A stretch of DNA of 64,000 nucleotides from a virus: positions 1 through 64,000 of the IMG/VR virus record IMGVR_UViG_3300031455_000001. One strand, written 5' to 3'. Below the pieces are notes generated by a model. That model searched no databases. It had not been told where the DNA came from and worked only from the letters and a program-made list of their open reading frames with translations. Every line of letters starts with the position of its first letter. The stretch's first letter is position 1. This document shows, piece after piece, positions 36,262-43,731 of the stretch. The translations under genes and the position numbers were made by a program.

Positions 36262-37263
36262 TTAATGTGCTTTAGTATCAGCGTTTCGCAATATTTCTAA
36301 CTTTTCAAAAATCCCTTGCCCAACCTTGTCTTTTAATTTATTTTTATTAGCTTTGTCATCTAATAAAACCATGTGAAACTGGATAAGTGTTGAAGCTTCT
36401 TGTATAAACTCTTCTGAGAAATTCAACTTTCTCAAGAAATTAACAGCCAGTTGAGCGCCTACATTTTCATGACCATAGAAGTTTGCGTATCTTGTTTCTT
36501 CACCTTTTCTATTTACAAAGCTTTTACAGAATGCTTTACCTGTATCATGTAAAATCGCAGTCCATAACAACAATTCCTTGTCTTCACCTTCGTAGTTGTC
36601 CAATATGTACTTATAGACATAGTAGGTATGTCTGCTAACAGAGAAACTATGGTATTTTGAATCCTGTGATAGCTCGTATATGTCAAAAAACTCATCAAAA
36701 AACTGAGATAGAAACATCATCACTTCATACCCTTCTCGACCGAAAAGCACGCCTACTCTGATAGCATCTGTGAATTGTTTAGGTAATTCATTCAACTCGT
36801 CTTCAACATCTATATCGTATTGAGTGATAATCTTATCCCATCCCTCAGAATAGATAGGGATTTGAAAAGTTTTATACATTCTGTCTATTACTTCCTTTGG
36901 GACGATTCTTTCTCTTTTAGAGTTTTGCTCTAGAGTATTTTTATACGATGTCGCTATGTAATAAGCAATCTTTTCAACTTTCTTTGGTAATTGTGTAAGA
37001 AGACCTTTTCTTTTCTTGCTGTTGATATTTGTAGCGTCATATACAACATGTTTACCATCATTGAGTGCTTGCAATGTTCGCTTTCTCATTGTTTCAAACA
37101 CTTCTGTATTAATATTCTGATTTTCTTCATTGCCAGAAAGTTCTTTTCTTATATCATCAGAAGATAGATAAACAACATCATTCTCTTCTGCTAAACCTCT
37201 AGCAATGGTAGATTTGCCACTGCCGGGCAAGCCGATCATCATTATGAATTTTTTATTAGACAA
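36262..37263 (-). CDS. Polynucleotide kinase fused to an HD phosphohydrolase
   Basis: 333 residues from a TTG at 37263, 7 bases after GGAGGT. Residues 5 to about 150 form a P-loop kinase (GLPGSGKST at 11-19, DDIRKELSG, YDATNINSKKR, RERIVP), the type that phosphorylates 5'-OH ends. Residues about 165-333 form an HD domain (His212, HD at 239-240 in ILHDTGK, His265). Related HD-Pnk enzymes remove 2'/3' phosphates, but there the HD part comes first; here the order is reversed. With the RNA ligase just upstream it should heal and seal broken RNA, such as cut tRNA. Confidence 0.85.
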   Translation of the reverse strand: MSNKKFIMMIGLPGSGKSTIARGLAEENDVVYLSSDDIRKELSGNEENQNINTEVFETMRKRTLQALNDGKHVVYDATNINSKKRKGLLTQLPKKVEKIAYYIATSYKNTLEQNSKRERIVPKEVIDRMYKTFQIPIYSEGWDKIITQYDIDVEDELNELPKQFTDAIRVGVLFGREGYEVMMFLSQFFDEFFDIYELSQDSKYHSFSVSRHTYYVYKYILDNYEGEDKELLLWTAILHDTGKAFCKSFVNRKGEETRYANFYGHENVGAQLAVNFLRKLNFSEEFIQEASTLIQFHMVLLDDKANKNKLKDKVGQGIFEKLEILRNADTKAH

Positions 37264-37357
37264 TGTTCTCACCTCCATAAAAATCTTTTCTATTTATTTC
37301 TCCATTAAAATCTTTATGTATTATTTCTTCTGCTTTCTTGTGTCACCTGTTAAATCT

Positions 37358-38635
37358 TTAACTTTCTTCATTTTTCATCGACTCTTCTTCTTCAATATCT
37401 AAAATATCGTCAGCTTTAATTAACCCTTCCAAAATTTTGAAGTCAACTGATTTTTGTTTTAATGCTGTGAATTTTTCTCTGTTATCTATTCGTGCAATAA
37501 TACCCTCTCTAATGTGTGTTCTGCCAATTGGATCTGCCCCATCTTCATGAAGCTTCACACGTTTCATTAAATTTTCTTCCGTTGTGAAGAGAAACTTGTC
37601 TAGTTCTGGCACGTGCTTAACTCCCATCTGCTCACATCTGATCTTTACTAATTCCCAAGGATATTCAACTACATGACCATCTTCATTTGTCATTGTCATT
37701 CTATAAACATAGATATCACTCTCACCATTTTCACAACCGTATGTAAATCTTGTCTTTTCACCATATGTTCTAATAAACTCTTTATCTTTAGTTTTTCTAT
37801 TATCACACTCTGGCATAATTAATTGATCTTCATTTACATATCCAGTTACTTCTAGAAAAACCTCTTCACCTTTATTCAGTTTTCCTTCAAAGAAGTTATG
37901 CCACTTCTTTCTAAACTCGTTTCCACCATAAAATCCACCGTTAAAGTTGTTTAATGTTACTCTTCGTGTACCGCTTATGTACTGCCAAGAAGTGTGCTCA
38001 GACTTAAATACTTTCAATAGCTTATTAATGATTCCATTTTTCTTCTTTACTGTATGTGCTGTACGTTGGGAAGTACCATGAAGCTTCAAGGTGATGTAGC
38101 ACAAATCTCCCTCTTTAAAGCTGTTTGTGCTATAGGCTAATTGAGAAGTATCACTATGCCTTTCAAAGAAAGGAAAAGCCTCTGAGTCTTTTTTCTTTTT
38201 ACCTTTTTGTTGTTTGACTGGCTCCTGTACTTTTTTACTCTTAGGTACATATTTTTCACAAATCAAAACGCCTTTTAACGTTGTGATTGCATCTCCCTCT
38301 TGTAGACTTGAAACCTTACAGAATCTAGACAATGAATCAATTGGCATGAATAAACCATCCGATTGCTCTCCTCTAAGCTTAATAGTGGTAACATGTCTTT
38401 TTGCAGGATCTAAATACCCTCCAGTGTTACTTCCACTAATACGCACTAAATTATTCTTCTCAGCGTACTCAACTCCCAACCTACCATCAGTAGGAAAATA
38501 CACTCCCAAATCTCCGACCTTTACATCCAAACCAACTATGACATTATTGCCAAAAACAGTTGCAACTTGTAATTTGTCAGCATTAGAGTGACCTCTTAAT
38601 TCTTTAACCGTGGTAATGTAACCGCAATAACTCAT
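37358..38635 (-). CDS. RNA ligase, Rnl5/DraRnl-like
   Basis: 425 residues. An N-terminal OB-like module (about 1-125, KELRGHSNADKLQVATVFGNN) is characteristic of the DraRnl clade. The nucleotidyltransferase motif I is TLKLHGTSQ (Lys184), motif IV is EGIIARI and motif V is LKQKSVDFK. A Lys-rich linker (about 130-155) joins the parts. That clade seals 3'-OH/5'-PO4 nicks with a preference for RNA at the 3' side. The gene adjoins the kinase-HD gene: a repair pair. Confidence 0.88.
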   Translation of the reverse strand: MSYCGYITTVKELRGHSNADKLQVATVFGNNVIVGLDVKVGDLGVYFPTDGRLGVEYAEKNNLVRISGSNTGGYLDPAKRHVTTIKLRGEQSDGLFMPIDSLSRFCKVSSLQEGDAITTLKGVLICEKYVPKSKKVQEPVKQQKGKKKKDSEAFPFFERHSDTSQLAYSTNSFKEGDLCYITLKLHGTSQRTAHTVKKKNGIINKLLKVFKSEHTSWQYISGTRRVTLNNFNGGFYGGNEFRKKWHNFFEGKLNKGEEVFLEVTGYVNEDQLIMPECDNRKTKDKEFIRTYGEKTRFTYGCENGESDIYVYRMTMTNEDGHVVEYPWELVKIRCEQMGVKHVPELDKFLFTTEENLMKRVKLHEDGADPIGRTHIREGIIARIDNREKFTALKQKSVDFKILEGLIKADDILDIEEEESMKNEES

Positions 38636-38647
38636 TAGAAAACCCCT

Positions 38648-38676
38648 TTTATGTTATTATTTATTATACTTGTTAA
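38648..38676 (-). promoter_or_regulatory. Weak promoter before the RNA ligase gene
   Basis: TTAACA at 38671-38676, 17-base AT-rich spacer, CATAAA at 38648-38653. It follows the 38688 terminator, so the RNA-repair operon needs a start near here. The -10 is poor. Confidence 0.45.
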
Positions 38677-38687
38677 GATAAAAAAAT

Positions 38688-38704
38688 TAGAGCATTAAGC
38701 TCTA
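38688..38704 (-). terminator. Terminator of the 36-residue membrane peptide gene
   Basis: TAGAGC and GCTCTA pair around a 5-base loop, then AATTTTTTT on the minus strand. The stop codon of the peptide gene is within the stem. Confidence 0.8.
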
Positions 38705-38812
38705 TAAGTTAAAAACTTTTATAATCCAATTACCTGCGACTATGATTGAGACAATGATAAACAATGGATATAAGAAAAAATAATAAACTGACTTCCAAAG
38801 TTCACTCAGCAT
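38702..38812 (-). CDS. 36-residue membrane peptide with its own promoter and terminator
   Basis: ATG 38812 behind GGGGTGG. The product starts MLSELWKSVYYFF and has one long hydrophobic helix (about 9-29, FFLYPLFIIVSIIVAG) with a Trp and Lys at the end. A promoter 20 bases upstream and a terminator at the stop make it a one-gene transcript. Small phage membrane peptides often alter host membrane functions or block superinfection. No homologue is recognised. Confidence 0.75.
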   Translation of the reverse strand: MLSELWKSVYYFFLYPLFIIVSIIVAGNWIIKVFNL

Positions 38813-38831
38813 ACTTTCCACCCCTGCCACA

Positions 38832-38860
38832 ATCATATCACATATAGGTATAAAAGTCAA
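38832..38860 (-). promoter_or_regulatory. Promoter of the membrane peptide gene
   Basis: TTGACT at 38855-38860, a 17-base spacer ending in TGA, TATGAT at 38832-38837. The spacer is outside the common family. Confidence 0.75.
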
Positions 38861-38869
38861 TGATATATA

Positions 38870-39724
38870 CTATATTTTACTAATTAAATAATCTATGTCA
38901 AATATTCCATTACCATTATGGTGACTATGTTCTCCTAAATTGTCAATTAGCATTCTTATATCCTTAGATTTAAGATATACTCCCTTATTTCTTGCGTGAG
39001 AAATCAAAAGTGCTATGCCGCCCGCAACTAGAGGTGATGCCATAGAAGTTCCAGATTGTACTATGTAATTTCCATCTTTATATGTAGAAAGTATATTCTC
39101 AGCAGGTGCTACAGTATTCATTTCTTTTCCGTAATTGGAGAAGGATGCTAAATTCATACTTCTATCCAACCCTCCAACCCCGATTACTTCATCCATAAAT
39201 GCGGGGTATTGAGGTTCATAATGTGAAGAGTTTCCTGTAGCACAAACTATGGTTATTCCTTTATGATAGGCTTCTGCAATACGCTCACGAAGAATGATAG
39301 GAAGATCTCTCTCTACCCCTAGACTCATCGATAAAATATCTACTTCATGATTTATTGCAAATGTAATCCCATCCATGATATGAGATAAATGTCCTCTACC
39401 CTGATCATCTAAAACTTTAGCTATATATAAATCTGCATTTGGTGCTACTCCAGTTTTTTTACCGACTAGCAAACCTGCTACAGAGGAACCATGCCCAAGC
39501 ATATCTTTTACATCTTCATTTTTCTTAGCCATATTTATCTTGGATTTAATACTGTCTTTTAAGTCTGGATGATCCTCATCTATTCCACTATCTATGACAG
39601 CTATCTTCACACCTTCACCTTTTGTAAGGAGCCAAGCTTTATGAGCATTGATAGCTTTTAATCCCCAATCAATCTCTGGCAAACCGTCTAGAGATTCAAT
39701 CACTGTTGATTTTAAATCGGTCAT
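38870..39724 (-). CDS. Intracellular subtilisin-like serine protease (S8)
   Basis: 284 residues with the whole triad: Asp45 (AVIDSGID), His78 (GHGSSVAG), Ser227 (SGTSMASP), and oxyanion Asn165 (CATGN). There is no signal peptide and only a short N-terminal extension (DLKSTVIESLDGLPEIDWG), like intracellular subtilisins of Bacillus. It may cleave host proteins or process virion proteins. The gene is in the early arm, which favours the first. AAGGAG precedes ATG, and it overlaps the upstream zinc protein by 29 bases. Confidence 0.92.
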   Translation of the reverse strand: MTDLKSTVIESLDGLPEIDWGLKAINAHKAWLLTKGEGVKIAVIDSGIDEDHPDLKDSIKSKINMAKKNEDVKDMLGHGSSVAGLLVGKKTGVAPNADLYIAKVLDDQGRGHLSHIMDGITFAINHEVDILSMSLGVERDLPIILRERIAEAYHKGITIVCATGNSSHYEPQYPAFMDEVIGVGGLDRSMNLASFSNYGKEMNTVAPAENILSTYKDGNYIVQSGTSMASPLVAGGIALLISHARNKGVYLKSKDIRMLIDNLGEHSHHNGNGIFDIDYLISKI

Positions 39725-39932
39725 CCTTATACTCCTTGTCTATCTCTTGTCTAGCCATTATCTTCTTATATTCAGCTTCAGAAACACTTCTCTCACCTTT
39801 ACATTTTGGGCAATAGATACAGAAAAACTCCTGCAAACTATATCCTACACCTTTGTTTGTATTCTTTTTTTCAGATGTTAATAAATGATAATGGTGTTTG
39901 CACAATCTATTTCTTAATAAACTTAACAGCAT
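39696..39932 (-). CDS. Zinc-binding protein, paralogue of the 58523 gene
   Basis: 78 residues. CKHHYHLL, then FFCIYCPKCKGERSVSEAEYKK gives a Cys/His cluster; the gene at 58523 has the same order (CDHEYEEI, LYCPKCNKEKKVNKDDYYRK). GGAGGTGG precedes ATG. It overlaps both neighbours slightly. Function unknown. Confidence 0.6.
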   Translation of the reverse strand: MLLSLLRNRLCKHHYHLLTSEKKNTNKGVGYSLQEFFCIYCPKCKGERSVSEAEYKKIMARQEIDKEYKDDRFKINSD

Positions 39933-40537
39933 TATTCCACCTCCATTGGTGCGACCTTTTTGAAGTGCGTTTTTAACATATTGTAGATCGGTTTAAATTG
40001 CTTATCTATTTCATCCCAATCATTGCCCATAGCAAACAGTTTGCCATTGAAGTGATTGGCGCTACTATATTTTACAATTCTTCCATACTTAGCTATTTGA
40101 ATACCAAAGTTCAAAATACGTAATGAATGATACATACTTTTCTTACCGTTATAGTTGTAGTTTTCTTTCATTTTCTTTTTGCACTTAACATAGCTAACTG
40201 AGGAAGCAGATGAAATAGCGTGTCGTAGCTGATTGTAATTTAGTTTGAAATAACCAACATAAGGATCATCTTGCTTTTGAAATATACATTCCAAAACACT
40301 AATAGTGTGAGCTTCTATGTTTTTAATAAATAAAGATTCACTATAAACTTTGAAGTCAACATTCGCCTTGTGATTCTCAACACTGTAGACAAAATCAATT
40401 GGATCGCTCTCATTAGGTTTCACTACCAAGATAAAGTCATAATCACTTGCAGGATTATTCACACCATAAACTCTCGATCCGTAACTGTAGCATTTTAATA
40501 TTGTATGTTCGATTTTCTCTCTGGTTTCCCACGCCAT
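39932..40537 (-). CDS. Nucleotidyltransferase-fold protein
   Basis: 201 residues. CYSYGSRVYGVNNPASDYDFILVV is the GS...SDxD motif of minimal nucleotidyltransferases; VDFKVYSESLF supplies a third acidic residue. The C-terminal half is helical and basic (KCKKKMKENYNYNGKK). Related proteins modify RNA or act as toxins in MNT/HEPN pairs, but no HEPN partner is next to it. AAAGGAG precedes ATG. A second, distinct one is at 54778. Confidence 0.75.
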   Translation of the reverse strand: MAWETREKIEHTILKCYSYGSRVYGVNNPASDYDFILVVKPNESDPIDFVYSVENHKANVDFKVYSESLFIKNIEAHTISVLECIFQKQDDPYVGYFKLNYNQLRHAISSASSVSYVKCKKKMKENYNYNGKKSMYHSLRILNFGIQIAKYGRIVKYSSANHFNGKLFAMGNDWDEIDKQFKPIYNMLKTHFKKVAPMEVE

Positions 40538-40616
40538 ATGAGATCAACTCCTTTATGTTTTGTTAAAGTATTTAGCCGAAAAACTCAAACCTTACTTGTA
40601 GACCAATCATTTAGAC

Positions 40617-40641
40617 ATTCTTCTTCCCCAAAAAGAAGAAT
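40617..40641 (-). terminator. Hairpin touching parS site 3
   Basis: ATTCTTCTT and AAGAAGAAT form a 9-base stem with a 7-base loop. It overlaps parS site 3 by one base. No clear U-tract follows on either strand, so the function is unclear. Confidence 0.4.
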
Positions 40642-40656
40642 GTTTCACGTGAAACA
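40641..40656. other. parS-like centromere site 3 (exact)
   Basis: TGTTTCACGTGAAACA in the 40538-40703 gap, which holds no gene, only this site, the adjoining hairpin and the start region of the nucleotidyltransferase gene. Confidence 0.9.
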
Positions 40657-40703
40657 TTATCTCCATCGCTTAATAGGATGCTTTATTAGTAAAAATCACT
40701 AGG

Positions 40704-40862
40704 TTACAATCCGTAGGTTGCATACCCGCAGTAAATGCCACAAAAGCCATATCGCATACTATAAGAGTCTCTTGTATCCATTCGCTTTCCACAACCGCTA
40801 CAATAGTAACGTTCTATATCCTTTTTAGAGATCTTGGTAAATCGCCATCTTTGCTTTTTCAT
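40704..40862 (-). CDS. Small zinc-binding protein
   Basis: 52 residues from ATG 40862, AGGGGAG upstream. CSGCGKRM and CGIYCGYA form a four-Cys site; the N-terminus is basic (KKQRWRFTKISKK). Preceded by the CCGTTCGA box at 40879. Unknown function, perhaps nucleic-acid binding. Confidence 0.7.
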   Translation of the reverse strand: MKKQRWRFTKISKKDIERYYCSGCGKRMDTRDSYSMRYGFCGIYCGYATYGL

Positions 40863-40878
40863 CCTATACTCTCCCCTA

Positions 40879-40891
40879 TTTGATCGAACGG
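40879..40891 (-). repeat. CCGTTCGA intercistronic box, copy a
   Basis: On the minus strand CCGTTCGATCAAA, between the stop of the gene at 40898 and the ribosome site of the gene at 40862. Two further copies are at 41165 and 57879. Confidence 0.6.
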
Positions 40892-40897
40892 AAACAA

Positions 40898-41146
40898 TTA
40901 ATATTCCCGAATTTTAATATCCCACGTAGTAGAAGATATTTTTCTCTTCATAGATTCTATAGATTCAGATTCTTTAATAATACCCTTAACATACAAGCGT
41001 TGCTTTTCTCCCTTGTTGGTACCATTTATATTCCCGAACCGTTTCAAAAGACGTGTTTTAAATTCTTCAAAGCTTGTGTATTCCAGTTCATATTTCTTCT
41101 CGATGATCGTACCGCACGATATAGTCACTTCCACACGCTTTTCCAT
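40898..41146 (-). CDS. Small unknown protein
   Basis: 82 residues behind GGGAGGAG. VEVTISCGTIIEKKYELEYTS is a beta hairpin region, followed by a basic helix (FKTRLLKRFGN). No family recognised. Confidence 0.55.
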   Translation of the reverse strand: MEKRVEVTISCGTIIEKKYELEYTSFEEFKTRLLKRFGNINGTNKGEKQRLYVKGIIKESESIESMKRKISSTTWDIKIREY

Positions 41147-41164
41147 TCGTTTTTCTCCTCCCTT

Positions 41165-41177
41165 TTTGTTCGAACGG
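41165..41177 (-). repeat. CCGTTCGA intercistronic box, copy b
   Basis: On the minus strand CCGTTCGAACAAA, directly after the stop codon of the 41179 gene and just before GGGAGG of the next gene. Confidence 0.6.
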
Positions 41178-41178
41178 T

Positions 41179-41382
41179 CTATTTTTCAACTACTTCTAAA
41201 TTCCATTCCTTAATAAGTTTTGCCATTAAAGGTTTTGTAAATCTAAACTCACCATTTTCAGCGCATAGAAGCATTGAACCTCTTTCTTCTTCATACACAG
41301 GGTAGGATTCATCTTTGTAAAATACTCTTCCTTCTGCTTCACAATTTTCATCAAATTTAACGTGGTATGCTAATTTACTCAT
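41179..41382 (-). CDS. Small unknown protein
   Basis: 67 residues from ATG 41382 behind AAAGGAGG. KLAYHVKFDENCEAEGRVFY then a helix near the end (MAKLIKEWNLEV). Unknown. Confidence 0.55.
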   Translation of the reverse strand: MSKLAYHVKFDENCEAEGRVFYKDESYPVYEEERGSMLLCAENGEFRFTKPLMAKLIKEWNLEVVEK

Positions 41383-41423
41383 TCCAATTCCTCCTTTTTG
41401 TTTAAAACCGTTTGGTTCTACTG

Positions 41424-41621
41424 TCACTTACTCACCCATAGACTGTCTAACAACTCTAGGTAATCATTTAGATCTTCTTCATCCATATTGTCTACGTCTC
41501 TACACTGTAAATCGAACTTTTTTTCTGTATTCCTTATATACTCTCTATAGGTTTCAGTATTTTTGGGCAAATAACAAAGATCACATATACGTGTATCTAA
41601 ATCCCCTGTTTTGATAACCAT
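41424..41621 (-). CDS. Small unknown protein with Cys pair
   Basis: 65 residues. CDLCYLPKN gives one CxxC; a lone Cys follows at about 40, and the C-terminus is acidic. AAAGGGTG precedes ATG. It lies downstream of the duplicated parS cassette. Confidence 0.5.
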   Translation of the reverse strand: MVIKTGDLDTRICDLCYLPKNTETYREYIRNTEKKFDLQCRDVDNMDEEDLNDYLELLDSLWVSK

Positions 41622-41645
41622 TTTTCGCTATTCACCCTTTCTCTT

Positions 41646-41683
41646 TATGGTTCTATTACGTCAAAATTGTTTCACGTGAAACA
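41646..41683. repeat. Duplicated cassette, copy 1: 16-bp box plus parS
   Basis: TATGGTTCTATTACGT at 41646-41661, six bases, then parS site 4. The same order and spacing occur at 58140-58177 with the box identical. Both lie in the leader of a small gene. Confidence 0.8.
41668..41683. other. parS-like centromere site 4 (exact)
   Basis: TGTTTCACGTGAAACA, extended to a 22-base palindrome by flanking AAT/ATT. It is 8 bases from the stop of the small ORF at 41692. Confidence 0.9.
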
Positions 41684-41691
41684 ATTCCTAC

Positions 41692-41814
41692 TCAGTAATT
41701 AACCAATAAATCATCATAGAGTTTATTGACCATGCTATTATCATAAAAAGTATATATATACATGCATATGTCGAACAGTTTGTCTTTCCATGTAAATAAT
41801 TTATATTTTTTCAA
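41692..41814 (-). CDS. Small ORF, possibly a frameshifted membrane protein
   Basis: 40 residues from a TTG at 41814 behind GGGAGG. The start MKKYKLFTWKDKLFDI is a normal cytoplasmic lead, but after the (TA)n run near 41755 the next frame, not this one, encodes a membrane helix (LFMIIAWSINSMMIYWLITE). One deleted base in the TA run would join the two. It may be a real frameshift, a programmed slip, or a sequence error. Confidence 0.45.
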   Translation of the reverse strand: MKKYKLFTWKDKLFDICMYIYTFYDNSMVNKLYDDLLVNY

Positions 41815-41831
41815 AGTCTTCAACCTCCCTA

Positions 41832-41847
41832 TGTTTCATGTGAAACA
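41832..41847. other. parS-like site 5 (one mismatch)
   Basis: TGTTTCATGTGAAACA, one change in the central CACGTG. It lies between the stop at 41848 and the ribosome site of the 41814 gene. Confidence 0.7.
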
Positions 41848-41961
41848 TTATTCTTTAAATAACCAAATAGTTAATCCAGCAAAGATAACAGCATACAGCC
41901 ACCAGTAATCTAGAAAGAAATTTAAATCTAATATGAGTCTCTGTTTAGCATATTCAATCAT
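41848..41961 (-). CDS. 37-residue membrane peptide
   Basis: ATG 41961, 8 bases after AGGAG. MIEYAKQRLILD is followed by one aromatic-rich membrane helix (about 14-34, FFLDYWWLYAVIFAGLTIW) and LFKE. It overlaps nothing and is close to its neighbour, so co-translation is likely. Function unknown. Confidence 0.65.
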   Translation of the reverse strand: MIEYAKQRLILDLNFFLDYWWLYAVIFAGLTIWLFKE

Positions 41962-41966
41962 TCATA

Positions 41967-42239
41967 TCACTCCTGCAATTTATCTATTATCTTTATTAAG
42001 TTCTCTTCAATCCATTGTTCTGTTAGAAATCTTGTCTCATATTCATTTTCTCCTTGAATGTAATGATCACACTCAACAATCTCTTTATCACCAAGATAGA
42101 TTGAAGGTTTAGCAGTATTATCTCTACTCCAATATCTTGTTAAAACTTTAACAACAACAAAGTCAAAGTCATATTTATCTTGTGTGTCATATTTCCATAC
42201 CGCATCAAATTTAACACCATTAATATTCATATTCTTCAC
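41967..42239 (-). CDS. Small unknown protein
   Basis: 90 residues behind AAGAGGTG. Beta-rich (KFDAVWKYDTQDKYDFDFVVV), ending in a helix (TEQWIEENLIKIIDKLQ). No family recognised. Confidence 0.55.
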   Translation of the reverse strand: MKNMNINGVKFDAVWKYDTQDKYDFDFVVVKVLTRYWSRDNTAKPSIYLGDKEIVECDHYIQGENEYETRFLTEQWIEENLIKIIDKLQE

Positions 42240-42328
42240 CTCTTTAGAGTTTTGATAATACCCGTCTTTTATCCAAATGATGTTCGAGCATTATGGAGCA
42301 TTTGGGAGTATAACGGAGCATTCGAGAG

Positions 42329-42514
42329 CTATTTTAGAAGTATTAACAACTCGTTTCTACTTAATAAGAAATCATCTCCACTGTCACTCATGAACCATAC
42401 ATAATTCTTATCTGCTAACTTTGCAATCCCTTTTATGTAATAATCCTCATTTACTCTAGTAATAGCAGGATAAACATTCCCTACCTCCATATCCGCCACT
42501 TGCTTTTTAACCAT
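42329..42514 (-). CDS. Small unknown protein
   Basis: 61 residues behind GGAGGG. VGNVYPAITRVNEDYYIKGIA looks like a small beta barrel. Unknown. Confidence 0.5.
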   Translation of the reverse strand: MVKKQVADMEVGNVYPAITRVNEDYYIKGIAKLADKNYVWFMSDSGDDFLLSRNELLILLK

Positions 42515-42770
42515 TTAGTTTCCCTCCAGTCAACATAGCAACAGACATAGTAAGGAGAAAGATTACTCTATCTCCAAGATTTTTGTTGTTATATTGTTCA
42601 ATAATAAGCTCTGCACCCATTCTTGATTCGTCACTATATGTTTCATTTTTTAAGATGCTCTCAGCGGATTTTATTATTGAAAATCCATGAAGTAAGAGAA
42701 GGGCGATCAACCAACCCACAAAAGTTATTCCAATTGTATACTCTGGGTTACTCATAGCATCAATTATCAT
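42507..42770 (-). CDS. Membrane protein
   Basis: 87 residues from ATG 42770, behind GGAGG. Two membrane helices (about 14-31, ITFVGWLIALLLLHG, and 65-82, RVIFLLTMSVAMLTGG) flank a soluble loop. Overlaps the previous gene by 11 bases. Unknown. Confidence 0.6.
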   Translation of the reverse strand: MIIDAMSNPEYTIGITFVGWLIALLLLHGFSIIKSAESILKNETYSDESRMGAELIIEQYNNKNLGDRVIFLLTMSVAMLTGGKLNG

Positions 42771-43062
42771 GATTTCCTCCGTGATGATGGTTATGCCCAA
42801 GTTGTAATGCCCATCCTGTTAATAAAGAAAAAGCGCCTAGTACAAAATTTTCAATGATCGGCAACCAAATTCGAAAATCATAAACACTGATGTCTATTGC
42901 TCCCCAAGTACCAATTAAAGCTACAATCAAATGAATGACTCCTTCTAAAGCATTTAAAACCGCCATAGAAGCCATTATCCAGATTCCAAATTTTGTTTCT
43001 ACAAAGAAATACTTTGCATAAGATTTTGATTTTTCGTTTAATTTCTTCATAATGTTTGTCAT
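42760..43062 (-). CDS. Membrane protein with His-rich tail
   Basis: 100 residues from ATG 43062 behind AAGAGG. Membrane helices at about 28-50 and 68-90; the tail LGHNHHHGGNHDN may bind metal. It is the first gene after the 43085 promoter. Function unknown. Confidence 0.65.
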   Translation of the reverse strand: MTNIMKKLNEKSKSYAKYFFVETKFGIWIMASMAVLNALEGVIHLIVALIGTWGAIDISVYDFRIWLPIIENFVLGAFSLLTGWALQLGHNHHHGGNHDN

Positions 43063-43084
43063 GTTTATCACCTCTTATGTTAAT

Positions 43085-43113
43085 ATTATACCATTATATT
43101 TTGCTTTTGTCAA
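43085..43113 (-). promoter_or_regulatory. Promoter for the membrane-protein operon
   Basis: TTGACA at 43108-43113, spacer AAAGCAAAATATAATGG, TATAAT at 43085-43090. Same spacer as at 30778. Confidence 0.85.
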
Positions 43114-43127
43114 TGGCTTTATTTCAT

Positions 43128-43370
43128 TTATCTATTATTTCTCTTAGATTTGTTGGCAGATTTTCGTTTAGATTTTTTCTTTTTTGCTTTCTCTTTTTTA
43201 ATCTTCATTTCTTTAGGTTTATTTTCCAAATCAAGCTTTAATAACTCAAAGTGTTTTTTCAATTCATTCTTATCGACACCGTACTCTTCTGCTACTTCAT
43301 TGATGATTTCCTCATCTGTCTTTTCTTCCATACCTTCGATTAGATCAGTCTTGCTCATTGCCTTGCTCAT
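43128..43370 (-). CDS. Small Lys-rich protein
   Basis: 80 residues from ATG 43370; a start 2 codons earlier is possible. A helical acidic start (SKTDLIEGMEEKTDEEIINE) changes to a strongly basic end (KKEKAKKKKSKRKSANKSK). The charge pattern suggests DNA or RNA contact. Unknown. Confidence 0.55.
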   Translation of the reverse strand: MSKAMSKTDLIEGMEEKTDEEIINEVAEEYGVDKNELKKHFELLKLDLENKPKEMKIKKEKAKKKKSKRKSANKSKRNNR

Positions 43371-43704
43371 CGTCATCTTTCCCTCCATCTCTCAAAAACC
43401 CTTTATTTATACTTATGTAGTCATCAACAAAATCATCTGAACCCTCATGTAACTGCTCTTTCTTTTCATCGAATAACTTTTCAAGTTCTTCCTGTGTATA
43501 TATATCTTCTAAAATATGCATCAACACCACTTGATCTTCCAGTACATCTAATGCGCTATTGGTCATATCTTTGATAAATTCATTTTTATCGTGAATAAGA
43601 CGATTTGCTTCATTAATCTCACATTCTTTTTTCATCAACTTAAACTCTGACACAGCCGCAATAATAGCTATAATAAGAATAGTAGATAACCACCAACTTA
43701 ACAT
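43345..43704 (-). CDS. Membrane-anchored helical protein
   Basis: 119 residues behind AAAGGAGG. One N-terminal membrane helix (LSWWLSTILIIAIIAAV) and a long cytoplasmic helical domain with an acidic tail. Overlaps the next gene. It lies downstream of the dUTPase terminator with no clear promoter, so partial read-through is likely. Confidence 0.6.
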   Translation of the reverse strand: MLSWWLSTILIIAIIAAVSEFKLMKKECEINEANRLIHDKNEFIKDMTNSALDVLEDQVVLMHILEDIYTQEELEKLFDEKKEQLHEGSDDFVDDYISINKGFLRDGGKDDDEQGNEQD

Positions 43705-43731
43705 AATTGAAACCTCCTTTAGGTTAAAAAA

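Noticed and set aside
37279-37357. Short open stretch between the RNA ligase and kinase genes
   Set aside because: One frame looks codon-like but has no start codon; the 16-codon ATG frame has no proper support.
41768-41774. TGTCGAA, a Spo0A-box match
   Set aside because: A single 7-base match inside a small ORF is expected by chance and is not next to a promoter.
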